Positions 1 through 7,089 of a DNA stretch of 52,238 nucleotides are shown here, one piece after another. The notes beneath the pieces are model-generated. The model searched no databases and had not been told where the DNA came from. It saw only the letters and a program-made list of their open reading frames with translations. The translations under genes were made by a program, and so were the position numbers. The stretch is from IMG/VR virus record IMGVR_UViG_3300048554_000415, positions 1-52,238 of that record; one strand, 5' to 3'. Positions within the stretch are counted from its first letter, which is position 1; every line of letters begins with the position of its first letter. This stretch comes from a virus.

Positions 1-108
1 GTTACAATGGCACAGTAGAGCCCACTCTTTTGGTTCGTTTCCCTCAGGCAAGTTCCGACGGCCCGTATTGCTACGAACAATCTCAATGCTTTTAACAAAG
101 AGGGTATG
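1..108 (-). other. Open frame without a clear start, continuing the GIY-YIG gene frame past its stop
   Basis: Reading the minus strand, the 36 codons after the TAA that ends the GIY-YIG gene stay open to the window edge in the same frame. They contain no ATG or GTG; the only usual alternative start is a TTG at about position 49-51. The encoded stretch (…NTGRRNLPEGNEPKEWALL, then C-H-C) looks protein-like rather than random. It could be the beginning of a separate downstream gene with an unusual start, the far exon of an interrupted gene, or the former C-terminus of a longer endonuclease broken by one stop codon. No tRNA fold was found here. Confidence 0.25.
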
Positions 109-537
109 TTACGACTGTTGTCTGTTTAGTGATTCTATAAGTGCCTTGGAACTGCCAACTCTTACGTTTATAATGCCGTTATAGTATTCATCAGTTTTAA
201 GAACTTCACGGTCAAACTGTTCTTTAGCTTCTAAGTAACTTAGTTCGCCTCTGCTGGTGCAGTAGTACAGTATTTCTCTTGTGAAGTTTTCTGGGCCTAA
301 ATGTTCAACATCTGCATTCAAGTGATCACTGCTTCCCCAATAGGTTCTCCAGTCACTTTCTTTAGTTGAACGTCTTTTGTTTTTCTTGCCTTTGAGTGGT
401 TTTTTGGTTACTTTAAACTTTGCTAGTTTTTTGCCAATGTATTTTTTGCCGTTTGTGAGGTTGGTAATAAGATATACAAATCCTATGTATTCCTCACTAA
501 TTTCTTCTACTATTTTGCCTTGATAAGTCCATTGCAT
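109..537 (-). CDS. GIY-YIG family endonuclease (homing/Seg-like)
   Basis: A 142-residue protein carrying the GIY-YIG nuclease signature near its N-terminus: GFVYLI at residues 19-24 and KYIGKK at 32-37. A basic Lys/Arg-rich segment (about 38-57) and W-x-x-Y-W-G-S-S (about 63-70) follow. Small stand-alone proteins of this class are common in T4-like phages as mobile homing nucleases or DNA-degrading enzymes; which role applies here is not visible. The gene ends the leftward gene series but has its own consensus sigma70-type promoter in the 52-bp gap upstream. No Shine-Dalgarno motif is seen before its ATG. The frame stays open beyond its TAA. Confidence 0.8.
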   Translation of the reverse strand: MQWTYQGKIVEEISEEYIGFVYLITNLTNGKKYIGKKLAKFKVTKKPLKGKKNKRRSTKESDWRTYWGSSDHLNADVEHLGPENFTREILYYCTSRGELSYLEAKEQFDREVLKTDEYYNGIINVRVGSSKALIESLNRQQS

Positions 538-554
538 ATTTGTTTATAGCAACA

Positions 555-584
555 ATTATATATATCTTCTAAGACATTTGTCAA
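555..584 (-). promoter_or_regulatory. Consensus sigma70-type promoter for the endonuclease gene
   Basis: On the minus strand TTGACA (plus-strand 579-584) and TATAAT (555-560) are both perfect and separated by 18 bp. They lie in the gap between the phosphomannomutase and the endonuclease genes. The predicted transcript starts about ten bases before the endonuclease ATG, leaving little room for a ribosome-binding site. Confidence 0.75.
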
Positions 585-589
585 CCGGT

Positions 590-1279
590 TTAGTACATCT
601 TTTTTAAGATTTTCCAAGTTTGATTGTAGCCTTCGTCAATCTGATGAAAATGTGTACTTGCCTCTGCGGCTGTAAAATCATTACCATCAGGGTAACAGTT
701 GTCTCCGAAAAAAATTGTTGTGCCTTCTTGTTCTAATACAGCTTGACTCTTGTCACAGCCTTTTTTGTAAATGTCTATACTGGTTTCTCCTGCTACTGTA
801 GCAACACTATCTGAGAATTTATTGTTATATGCTTCTGCGATAAATTCTCTACCTTTGTTTTTACAATCCCATTCTGCATAACGGGAGCGTTGATCCCAAT
901 TGGCATTTCTGCCCACGATACTTATATTAGCAGTACCGGTTCTTTGTTCAATATGATTGCCAGTTTTTTCGTTGTAGCTAATACTGTCTAGCAAATTTTC
1001 TAAAAAATTATACTGTTCTGTGTTTAACATCCAATCATTTTTTGATACTTCTTTTGCACCAACGTACACATGATTGCCGCTACAATGATATACCCTGTGG
1101 AATGTGTTTGTTAGCTCTAAACCGATCTGTTCTATAGTTTTTGGTCTATCACTACCTGTTACAATCATACATTTATGTTTGTCAATAAACTCTAACATAA
1201 ACTTACGAAATTCTGGATCGATAGGTTTACGAGCATCAGTGAGTGTACCATCAACATCAAACATAAAAGTATTAGTCAT
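590..1279 (-). CDS. Phosphomannomutase, eukaryotic/HAD type
   Basis: A 229-residue HAD-superfamily phosphatase-fold protein. It matches the eukaryotic-type phosphomannomutase family (mannose-6-phosphate to mannose-1-phosphate) rather than generic HAD phosphatases. HAD motif I is DVDGTLTD (Asp8, Asp10), motif II is TGSDRPK, the Lys motif lies in IYKKGCDKSQ, and motif IV is FFGDNCYPDGND. The cap region has ISIVGRNA and GETSIDIYKKG, as in PMM enzymes. It is a little shorter than the usual 245-250 residues. Its ATG overlaps the end of the 106-residue gene by 8 bp, so it is translated as part of the gp47-gp46 gene string. It pairs functionally with the PMI-type cupin near 35 kb to supply mannose-1-phosphate. 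A related hexose-phosphate phosphatase is the main alternative. Confidence 0.8.
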   Translation of the reverse strand: MTNTFMFDVDGTLTDARKPIDPEFRKFMLEFIDKHKCMIVTGSDRPKTIEQIGLELTNTFHRVYHCSGNHVYVGAKEVSKNDWMLNTEQYNFLENLLDSISYNEKTGNHIEQRTGTANISIVGRNANWDQRSRYAEWDCKNKGREFIAEAYNNKFSDSVATVAGETSIDIYKKGCDKSQAVLEQEGTTIFFGDNCYPDGNDFTAAEASTHFHQIDEGYNQTWKILKKMY

Positions 1280-1592
1280 CGCTTCGTTCTTTCATTTCCT
1301 TAGGGTACCATTTGTATAGTATATCAAGTGGCAATTTCTTTTGTTTACTAGGTGCATGATGTCCTAGTCCTGTTAAAGTTACAGTTCCAACATTCGATGA
1401 TATCATTGTACTTGTACAGTTGGTTGCACATGTGTTGTACATAGAAGCATTATCCACAATAGATAATGTTGTATCTCCTAATAGAGGAGCTTCTGTTTCT
1501 AACCAAGTTTCAAAATCATCGTCACCTTTTTGACCTTTGTTATTAAAGCTATCAATGTGTATTGTGTATTGGTCTTCGTTGTGATCTCTCAT
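1272..1592 (-). CDS. Unknown small protein with C-terminal LPxDIxYK motif
   Basis: A 106-residue acidic protein that I do not recognise. It overlaps the preceding small gene by 4 bp and the phosphomannomutase gene by 8 bp, which supports real, coupled translation. A Thr/Ser/Asn-rich middle part includes three Cys residues (two of them in CATNC). Its C-terminus, KKLPLDILYKWYPKEM, resembles KKILPIDIFYKLFGKK at the end of the neighbouring 66-residue protein. The two therefore share a short tail motif, perhaps by duplication or because both bind the same partner. No function is assigned. Confidence 0.7.
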   Translation of the reverse strand: MRDHNEDQYTIHIDSFNNKGQKGDDDFETWLETEAPLLGDTTLSIVDNASMYNTCATNCTSTMISSNVGTVTLTGLGHHAPSKQKKLPLDILYKWYPKEMKERSDD

Positions 1593-1789
1593 AGTTTTTT
1601 TCCAAAAAGTTTATAAAATATGTCTATAGGTAGTATCTTCTTTGTTAATAATTCTTGTGGATGATAACCATACAGTTGTTCACCTGTGGTTTTTATAATT
1701 TTACGACTAGAGTGCGGAGAATTAAATTCTCTTTCATATACAGTTTTGCCACCGTCTGGGCTTTCATATATCTTAGGCTTATTTGGCAT
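1589..1789 (-). CDS. Unknown 66-residue protein with C-terminal LPxDIxYK motif
   Basis: A small basic protein downstream of gp46. The frame is open further upstream, but the ATG at 1789 (MPNKPKIYES…) is preferred. It gives an 11-bp overlap with the end of gp46, like the other junctions in this operon, whereas the longer version would lie 50 bp inside gp46. It contains a KPKIYESPDGGKTVYERE segment that looks like a beta-hairpin. The tail ILPIDIFYKLFGKK resembles the end of the next gene product. Function unknown. Confidence 0.65.
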   Translation of the reverse strand: MPNKPKIYESPDGGKTVYEREFNSPHSSRKIIKTTGEQLYGYHPQELLTKKILPIDIFYKLFGKKL

Positions 1790-3548
1790 CAACAAACTCT
1801 GTATCAGTACTGAATGTAGTAAACCCACCTTCTTTAATAACTTGTAGTATTGTGTTTACACGACCTACTAGTTCATCTCTGTGTGAGATTAAGAAGATGT
1901 TTTTATTACGTTCACGCTCTATCTTTTTAAGTACACCCAATGCACCATCAACACCATTAGTGTCCATGCCACTATCAATAAGTTCATCAATAGCCAAAAA
2001 GTTTATTGGTGTGTTCATACTTTCAAAAACATCTCTAAAACTCCAACTAAGTCCTAGTATCAATCTGTTGCGTTCGCCTCTGCTAAGATTATCAAAGTCT
2101 AAATCTCTGCCTAGTTCTGTAATCTCTACAGTTAAGTCTGGTTGAAATGCAACTTCATGTGGTAATCCTAATTTGGTCAAGTAATAAGCTAGTCTACTGT
2201 TTAGGTATTGCAAGTTCTGTTCAATGATACGTTTTCTAATAAAGCTGTCTTTGTTTGTTAACAGTTTGTATAGGAAGTCCTGATGATCTTTTACTGTGTT
2301 CAGTTGATTCATAGTATCCCAAGTTATTTCTTGTACACCTGTTTCACGCAGACTTTCTATCTGTTCTTGATATGTATCGCTTTCATTTTGCTTGTTTGTA
2401 ACTTGACTACGCAAGTTTTCCAATTCCATATTGTGTTTGTGTGCTTCAGTTTCAGTATTGTAGTGTGTTACTGGCATTTGACCTAGTTCGCCTAAAGAAG
2501 TCAAAGCGTCTGACCATTCTTGTTCTTCTAAAGCGTTTACTGCTATTTGCTCACTAGCTTCTTTCCGTAAACCTTGTTTACTAGAGAGGATCTCCTCTTG
2601 TTTAGCATCGTGTATTTCTTGTCCACATGCATGACACTTGTGATCTTCTAATAGTGCAAGCTCTTTATCTAACTTATCAATAAGTCTTTGTTGTTTTGTA
2701 TTGTCAGTTTGTATATTAGATAACCAACGTTCTGCTTCGTCTTTCAGTTTTTTCTTTTCTAGGTAATCACTCAACAATTTATGATTGCTAAGTTCTGTTT
2801 GGATATCTATTTTCTCTAATGTGTTTATTTGCTGTTGGATACTTTCGACAGTAATTTTTTGTTGATCCCGCCAAATTTTCTGCCTGCGTTCCAGATCACC
2901 GATACTTTTCTCAATTCTGGAATTTGCTTCTTCAACTGCATTAATTCGATACTCTTCTTCTTTGATTGCATCTCTTGTTAGCCTTTGTTGTTCTTTAAGA
3001 ACCTCTGCTTTTTCACTAAGCATTGTTATGCCTAGTAACTGCTCAATAATTGCTCGCTGATCGTTTGCCCGCATACTGAGAAAAGGTTCTGTATATGTGT
3101 TAAGTGCAACAATGTGTTTAAACATATCATGACTCATGCTAAACAGTTTTTCTATTTGTGCTTGAGTTTGACGATTTTCACCTTGTGCTTCGTCTTCGTC
3201 AACATTCTCTTCATTGACATAGTATTTAAGCACATTAGGCTTTCTACCCCGTTCAATACGGTAACTTGTACCATCTTTAACAAAATCCAGTGTAACCATC
3301 ATGCTTTTGCCGTTGGTTTTGTTTACTAGATTGTCTTTGCGTATGTTTGTTAATGCGTTTCCGTAGATAGCATAACTGAGTGCATTAATGATAGTGGTCT
3401 TACCAGTACCATTTCTACTACCATCTCCGCCCAAGTCTACATTATTTCCTAGTACAAGTGTTAATCCGTCATTAGTAAAACGTACAGCCTGTGTAACGTT
3501 GCCAACACTCATAAAGTTTTTTACGGTTAAGTCTTTAATTACTATCAT
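1779..3548 (-). CDS. 46: gp46-like recombination nuclease subunit (Rad50/SbcC family ATPase)
   Basis: A 589-residue SMC-like ATPase. The Walker A region is GDGSRNGTGKTT (about 41-52). Long heptad-rich coiled-coil arms (about 170-300 and after 310) flank a zinc hook C-H-A-C (Cys305, Cys308). The ABC signature LSRGERNR lies near residue 486, Walker B FLAIDELID near 516 and the H-loop LISHRDEL near 552. In T4, gp46 with gp47 processes DNA ends for recombination-dependent replication and takes part in host DNA degradation. The start overlaps the end of gp47 by 4 bp (ATGA), so the two subunits are translationally coupled. Length is close to that of T4 gp46 (560). Confidence 0.96.
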   Translation of the reverse strand: MIVIKDLTVKNFMSVGNVTQAVRFTNDGLTLVLGNNVDLGGDGSRNGTGKTTIINALSYAIYGNALTNIRKDNLVNKTNGKSMMVTLDFVKDGTSYRIERGRKPNVLKYYVNEENVDEDEAQGENRQTQAQIEKLFSMSHDMFKHIVALNTYTEPFLSMRANDQRAIIEQLLGITMLSEKAEVLKEQQRLTRDAIKEEEYRINAVEEANSRIEKSIGDLERRQKIWRDQQKITVESIQQQINTLEKIDIQTELSNHKLLSDYLEKKKLKDEAERWLSNIQTDNTKQQRLIDKLDKELALLEDHKCHACGQEIHDAKQEEILSSKQGLRKEASEQIAVNALEEQEWSDALTSLGELGQMPVTHYNTETEAHKHNMELENLRSQVTNKQNESDTYQEQIESLRETGVQEITWDTMNQLNTVKDHQDFLYKLLTNKDSFIRKRIIEQNLQYLNSRLAYYLTKLGLPHEVAFQPDLTVEITELGRDLDFDNLSRGERNRLILGLSWSFRDVFESMNTPINFLAIDELIDSGMDTNGVDGALGVLKKIERERNKNIFLISHRDELVGRVNTILQVIKEGGFTTFSTDTEFVDAK

Positions 3549-4561
3549 AGGTTATTATATATGTCCACTAGAAGTTTCTTGTCTATCATATCGCTGTCTA
3601 CAGCATTCAAACTATTATACACTATTTGGTCTACATTTTCAACCTCAATGTCATCGACTACACGCCAGTCCTGTGCATGTTCTTCTTTCTTAGTTGGCAT
3701 AAGTGTTATTTCTCTTACACCATACTGTTGGCTAAATGTTTCCTTAATAAAGCTAGCTTCTTCATAACTGATTGCAATGTCTAGTGTAGCTCTACAATAC
3801 GTTTTACTATTGAGTATTGTATCTGGTTCATCTATTAGCCTACTTAAACTTACAGTTCTATAACGTGGACCATCGAAGTTTATATACTCTGGTTCGCCGC
3901 CCCACTCTAACACCATCATACCACGATCATCATCCCATGCATCAGCATAGTTGTGTGGGAAAGGTGAACCTAAGTAGTGTACGTTGCCTTTGTTTTGTCT
4001 TTTGTGAAAGTGACCAGTAAACACATACTCTGGACCTTGCAAGTGTTCTGCATTTAATTGTCCGTGATCTGGCATTTCTACCATAGCATTCATTTTAAAG
4101 TAAGGAAGTTCAAAATGACCAAACATGTATCTACATTTGGTCTTGCTTACTTGTGTCCACTCATCTCCAACTAACCAAGGCACAAGTGCTACTTCATCTT
4201 GTACCAGTGTTTTTTCATTTATCAAGTGTACATTCTCAAACAGTTCTGCATAAGGTAAACTGTTATAGTCACGCTTCTCTCTATAATACAAGTCATGATT
4301 ACCAGTAATCATGTATACTTGCTTGAATGCACGACTGAGCTTTGCTACGTTTTCCACACTATAGTTGAGTGTACTCACATTTACACTGGCACGATGATGG
4401 TGCCAATCTCCTAAGAATATGCAAGTTTCACAGTTTTTCTCTTTGGCTTGTTCAACAAACCAATCAACAAAGTCTACACAGTCACGATTGTGTTGTTTGC
4501 TATTATTCTTGTTTCCGAAATGTATATCCGTAAAACAAGCCGCACGATTAAAAAATGTCAT
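3545..4561 (-). CDS. 47: gp47-like recombination nuclease subunit (Mre11/SbcD phosphoesterase)
   Basis: A 338-residue calcineurin-like phosphoesterase with the expected metal-binding motifs in order: D-x-H (Asp12, His14), GDWHHHR (51-57), GNHD (87-90), GHFELP (148-153) and GHFHKR (183-188). It forms the nuclease half of the gp46/gp47 complex, equal in length to the T4 protein (339). The minus-strand leader carries GGAG four bases before the ATG. The gene starts just downstream of its own TTGACA-N17-TATACT promoter in the gap after the gp55-like gene. Confidence 0.96.
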   Translation of the reverse strand: MTFFNRAACFTDIHFGNKNNSKQHNRDCVDFVDWFVEQAKEKNCETCIFLGDWHHHRASVNVSTLNYSVENVAKLSRAFKQVYMITGNHDLYYREKRDYNSLPYAELFENVHLINEKTLVQDEVALVPWLVGDEWTQVSKTKCRYMFGHFELPYFKMNAMVEMPDHGQLNAEHLQGPEYVFTGHFHKRQNKGNVHYLGSPFPHNYADAWDDDRGMMVLEWGGEPEYINFDGPRYRTVSLSRLIDEPDTILNSKTYCRATLDIAISYEEASFIKETFSQQYGVREITLMPTKKEEHAQDWRVVDDIEVENVDQIVYNSLNAVDSDMIDKKLLVDIYNNL

Positions 4562-4594
4562 GGAACTCCGTTCACTCAGTTTAAACTTTAACTT

Positions 4595-4623
4595 AGTATA
4601 GCTTCATAGCTATACCTTGTCAA
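4595..4623 (-). promoter_or_regulatory. Sigma70-type promoter for gp47-gp46
   Basis: On the minus strand TTGACA (plus 4618-4623) and TATACT (4595-4600) are separated by 17 bp, about 35 bp before the gp47 start codon. The -10 and following bases read TATACTAAGTT, the same as in the promoter upstream of the gp55-like gene. An exact inverted repeat covers the spacer and most of the -10 box. Confidence 0.75.
4596..4615. repeat. Perfect 8-bp inverted repeat within the gp47 promoter
   Basis: GTATAGCT at 4596-4603 and AGCTATAC at 4608-4615 are exact reverse complements around a 4-base loop. The repeat sits between the gp55-like and gp47 genes and overlaps the spacer and -10 box of the leftward promoter. 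It could be an operator for a dimeric regulator or a weak RNA hairpin at the end of the gp55 transcript. No U-run follows on the minus strand, so an intrinsic terminator is unlikely. Confidence 0.6.
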
Positions 4624-4626
4624 TGC

Positions 4627-5505
4627 CTAAACGTTGTATCCGTGTTCTTTACGTTCTTTGTCAGCTTTTTCGTCCCATTTGGCTCTTTCTGCCATTTCAT
4701 GTTCAATTTGGCGTGTCCAACTGGGCATTTGACCTGCTTCTTGCAGTAGGTCATCTCTAATGTTTTGATTACGTTTCTCTAGGTTTAGTACTCTAGTAAA
4801 GCTGTTAGTAACTGCGGCAGTATAATAAGCAAATGGATTTTCACTTTTTAGTTCGTTGAACTGCAATCCAATTTGACTTAACTGCAATAGTGCATGACTA
4901 CGCATTTCATCTACATATGTGTATCCACGCCAGTTACTACGCATACTGTAACGTTCGCAAAGTTTAATATACATCTTTGCTAGATTATTTGTAATTTTAC
5001 CATGCTGTGTATTAAATTTACCGTTATCTAATCCACCTTCCCAATGACTACGCAAGCATTCTTTAAGTTCTCCGTTCACATAAGCATAATGCTTAAATGG
5101 AGGAAAGTTACATTTGCTATGATGATCCGCTACAGTTTTTGGTTTATTTTTTCTACCAGGCTCTAGAGGCACATGGTCAAAGGTCATTAATCTAAACACT
5201 AGACTTTTTTCTTCAATTGTGCTTGGGTCAATCTTATAATTTACTTGTTTGGGCTTTTGGCTTTGTTTTCTACTGGTATTATCGTACCATTCCCAATATG
5301 CACTTTCATATGCTAGTATGCTTAATTCTTTTGCTCGATTTTCTTTTGCAGTTTGAATAAACTCTGGGTTCTTAATATCTTCAATGTTTTCTACTATTGT
5401 ATCGAATCTATTGAATTCCTCATCTAAGACATAACAATAGCTTAACTTGCTTTTGTGTATTTCTTTAAGCATGTCTTTGTTGTTTAAATAATTTTGTTTT
5501 CTCAT
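4627..5505 (-). CDS. 55: gp55-like sigma factor for late transcription
   Basis: A 292-residue protein. Its second half matches the conserved core of gp55-like sigma factors in marine T4-like phages: SNWRGYTYVDEMRSHAL (about 187-203), GLQFNEL, then NPFAYYTAAVTNSFTRVLN and EKRNQNIRDDLL, which resemble sigma region 2. In T4, gp55 directs host RNA polymerase to the TATAAATA late promoters, several of which occur in this window. It is longer than T4 gp55 (185), with an N-terminal part containing MTFDHVPLEPGRKNKPK and a CNFPPF/HYAYVNGE segment of unknown role. An AAGGAA ribosome site precedes the ATG, and a TTGACA/TATACT promoter lies just upstream. Confidence 0.85.
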   Translation of the reverse strand: MRKQNYLNNKDMLKEIHKSKLSYCYVLDEEFNRFDTIVENIEDIKNPEFIQTAKENRAKELSILAYESAYWEWYDNTSRKQSQKPKQVNYKIDPSTIEEKSLVFRLMTFDHVPLEPGRKNKPKTVADHHSKCNFPPFKHYAYVNGELKECLRSHWEGGLDNGKFNTQHGKITNNLAKMYIKLCERYSMRSNWRGYTYVDEMRSHALLQLSQIGLQFNELKSENPFAYYTAAVTNSFTRVLNLEKRNQNIRDDLLQEAGQMPSWTRQIEHEMAERAKWDEKADKERKEHGYNV

Positions 5506-5527
5506 TGATAATTCCTTAGTTGAACTT

Positions 5528-5556
5528 AGTATACACGGTTAACATGTAATTGTCAA
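5528..5556 (-). promoter_or_regulatory. Sigma70-type promoter for the gp55-like gene
   Basis: On the minus strand TTGACA (plus 5551-5556) and TATACT (5528-5533) are separated by 17 bp. The predicted start is about 15 bases before the gp55 ribosome site. The downstream bases TATACTAAGTT repeat those of the gp47 promoter. It lies back to back with the rightward late promoter at 5578, so this gap is the early/late divergence point. Confidence 0.8.
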
Positions 5557-5577
5557 TAACTACACATATAATTATCC

Positions 5578-5585
5578 TATAAATA
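5578..5585 (+). promoter_or_regulatory. T4-type late promoter opening the structural operon
   Basis: A perfect TATAAATA octamer, the T4 late-promoter core, placed so that transcription should begin near 5591. It is followed by AGGAG (5593-5597) and the ATG at 5605. It is the only obvious promoter before the tail/baseplate genes. Confidence 0.85.
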
Positions 5586-5604
5586 CAACTATAGGAGAAC
5601 CCAT

Positions 5605-6198
5605 ATGAGAGTATCGCAGTTAACAGAAGACATCGCAAAAGATATTGCTGTGTTTTACGGTGGCAGATTTCAGCCTATGCATAAAGGTCATCATAAAGTG
5701 TATATGGACTTAGTGGAACAGTTTGGTTCCTCTAACGTATTTATCGCTACTACAATAGCCAAGACAGCGACACCAGAAAAGGATCCTTTCAGCTATGAAG
5801 AAAAAACAAACATAATGACTGAGATGTTTGGTATACCACAAAAACAAATTGTTAAGACCAGTCCATATAGACCTGATGTGAGTTTAACAGGCAAAGATCC
5901 AAACAGTACTGCTATTGTATTGGTATTCAGTGCCAAAGATGCAGGACGTTTAAAAGGTGGTAGTTATCTTAGAGATTATAAACCAGGTGCTGAGTTGGTA
6001 CCTAGTGATCAAGCAGGATATATACTTGAAGTTCCGATACAAGAAGGTGGCATGAGTGCTACTGATTTTAGAGACGCAATGAAAAGCGAAACACTCAACG
6101 ACAATCAAAAGATGATGGTGTTTAGAGAATTTTTTGGAACAATTGAACCAAAAGTATTTGCATTTATAAAGGATAAATTAAATGGCAGTACTAGCTAA
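5605..6198 (+). CDS. NMN adenylyltransferase-like nucleotidyltransferase
   Basis: A 197-residue protein of the HxGH nucleotidyltransferase superfamily. The nucleotide-binding motif is GGRFQPMHKGHH (about 19-30; His26, His29). The C-terminal motif MSATDFRDAM (150-159; Ser151, Thr153, Arg156) corresponds to the ISSTxxR motif of NadM/NMN adenylyltransferases. It could therefore join NMN to ATP in NAD synthesis, or transfer a nucleotide to another phosphate substrate. It begins the late structural operon behind a strong ribosome site, and its last codons overlap the gp48-like gene by 17 bp. An enzyme in this position is unexpected; it may be packaged or may modify a virion part. Confidence 0.75.
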   Translation: MRVSQLTEDIAKDIAVFYGGRFQPMHKGHHKVYMDLVEQFGSSNVFIATTIAKTATPEKDPFSYEEKTNIMTEMFGIPQKQIVKTSPYRPDVSLTGKDPNSTAIVLVFSAKDAGRLKGGSYLRDYKPGAELVPSDQAGYILEVPIQEGGMSATDFRDAMKSETLNDNQKMMVFREFFGTIEPKVFAFIKDKLNGSTS

Positions 6199-6790
6199 AA
6201 ACAGAGCGAGATTAATTTTAAAACCAGGTGCTAGAAGTATATACTTTGGTGGAAATAATATACTAGCTCCACTACAACCTCATCATGGTATTATGTTTCC
6301 TAACCAACCAGATATCACATATTCGCAAGCTGTGTCATATTCAGCATATGATTTAACACATACAAATTATACTTTTCAAGCATATAGAAATACTCCTAGT
6401 CCGGACATTCAGCTAACTTGTCAGTTTGCTAGTGTAACCGATGATGAAGCTAGATATACATATGCTGTATTACACTTTCTAAGAAGTGTTTCAAAAATGG
6501 CTTTTGGTTTAGGACAAGGAAGCCCAGTCCCAGGTACACCGCCTCCTGTATTAGAGTTTAGTGCATTTGGAGATAAACAATTTAAGAACATACCAGTTGT
6601 TGTAACACAATTTAGTACAACATATGATAGTAACGTTGATTTAAAAATATTTGATGGAGATACTCAAATTCCTGTGCTTATGAATATGTTTATCGGCATT
6701 GCAGTAATGCAAAATCCAACAAGACAAAAAGAAACATTTACAACTGAAAACTTCATAAACGGTTCTGCTTATACACAAGGATTCATTTAA
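6182..6790 (+). CDS. gp48-like baseplate/tail-tube-cap protein
   Basis: A 202-residue protein with AYDLTHTNYTFQAYRNTPSP (about 57-76) and an LHFLRSVSKMAFG segment (about 98-110). These are recalled from gp48-type baseplate proteins of marine T4-like phages, which cap the baseplate where the tail tube begins. It is much shorter than T4 gp48 (364). Its place directly before gp53 in a baseplate gene string supports the call. It overlaps the nucleotidyltransferase gene by 17 bp and shares a single base with gp53 (TAATG). Alternatively it is another small hub or wedge protein. Confidence 0.6.
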   Translation: MAVLAKNRARLILKPGARSIYFGGNNILAPLQPHHGIMFPNQPDITYSQAVSYSAYDLTHTNYTFQAYRNTPSPDIQLTCQFASVTDDEARYTYAVLHFLRSVSKMAFGLGQGSPVPGTPPPVLEFSAFGDKQFKNIPVVVTQFSTTYDSNVDLKIFDGDTQIPVLMNMFIGIAVMQNPTRQKETFTTENFINGSAYTQGFI

Positions 6791-7089
6791 TGGTAGAATA
6801 TTCAAGCACTAGTAACTATGTAATTACAGGGGTTGGAGCAAAAGCATTAGATTTATATGATCCGCCTTTGACATCAGAGACGCTGTCGGACGAAACAGTT
6901 TCTTTAGTAATACAAGCTAAATTTAATCGTCGACCAGATTTACTAGCACATCAAATGTATGGATCAGCTAGACTCTGGTGGGTGTTTGCACATTATAATA
7001 GAGACACGCTTGTTGATCCTATAATGGATTTTAAATCCGGCACAAGGATTATTGCTCCTAGAAACTTTACTGTTCAAGGAACAAACTAA
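6790..7089 (+). CDS. 53: gp53-like baseplate wedge protein
   Basis: A 99-residue protein whose core FNRRPDLLAHQMYGSARLWW (about 46-65) followed by VFAHYNRD and DPIMDFKSGTRIIAP is typical of gp53-like wedge proteins. The C-terminal part resembles a short LysM-like fold. T4 gp53 is about twice as long, so only the conserved core is present. The start and stop codons overlap those of its neighbours (TAATG at both ends), showing tight operon packing. Confidence 0.85.
   Translation: MVEYSSTSNYVITGVGAKALDLYDPPLTSETLSDETVSLVIQAKFNRRPDLLAHQMYGSARLWWVFAHYNRDTLVDPIMDFKSGTRIIAPRNFTVQGTN

Noticed and set aside
1-108. A tRNA gene at the left edge
   Set aside because: No cloverleaf or consistent T-arm could be drawn on either strand.
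4596-4615. Intrinsic terminator between the gp55-like gene and gp47
   Set aside because: The stem is perfect but no U-run follows on the transcribed (minus) strand, and it overlaps a promoter.
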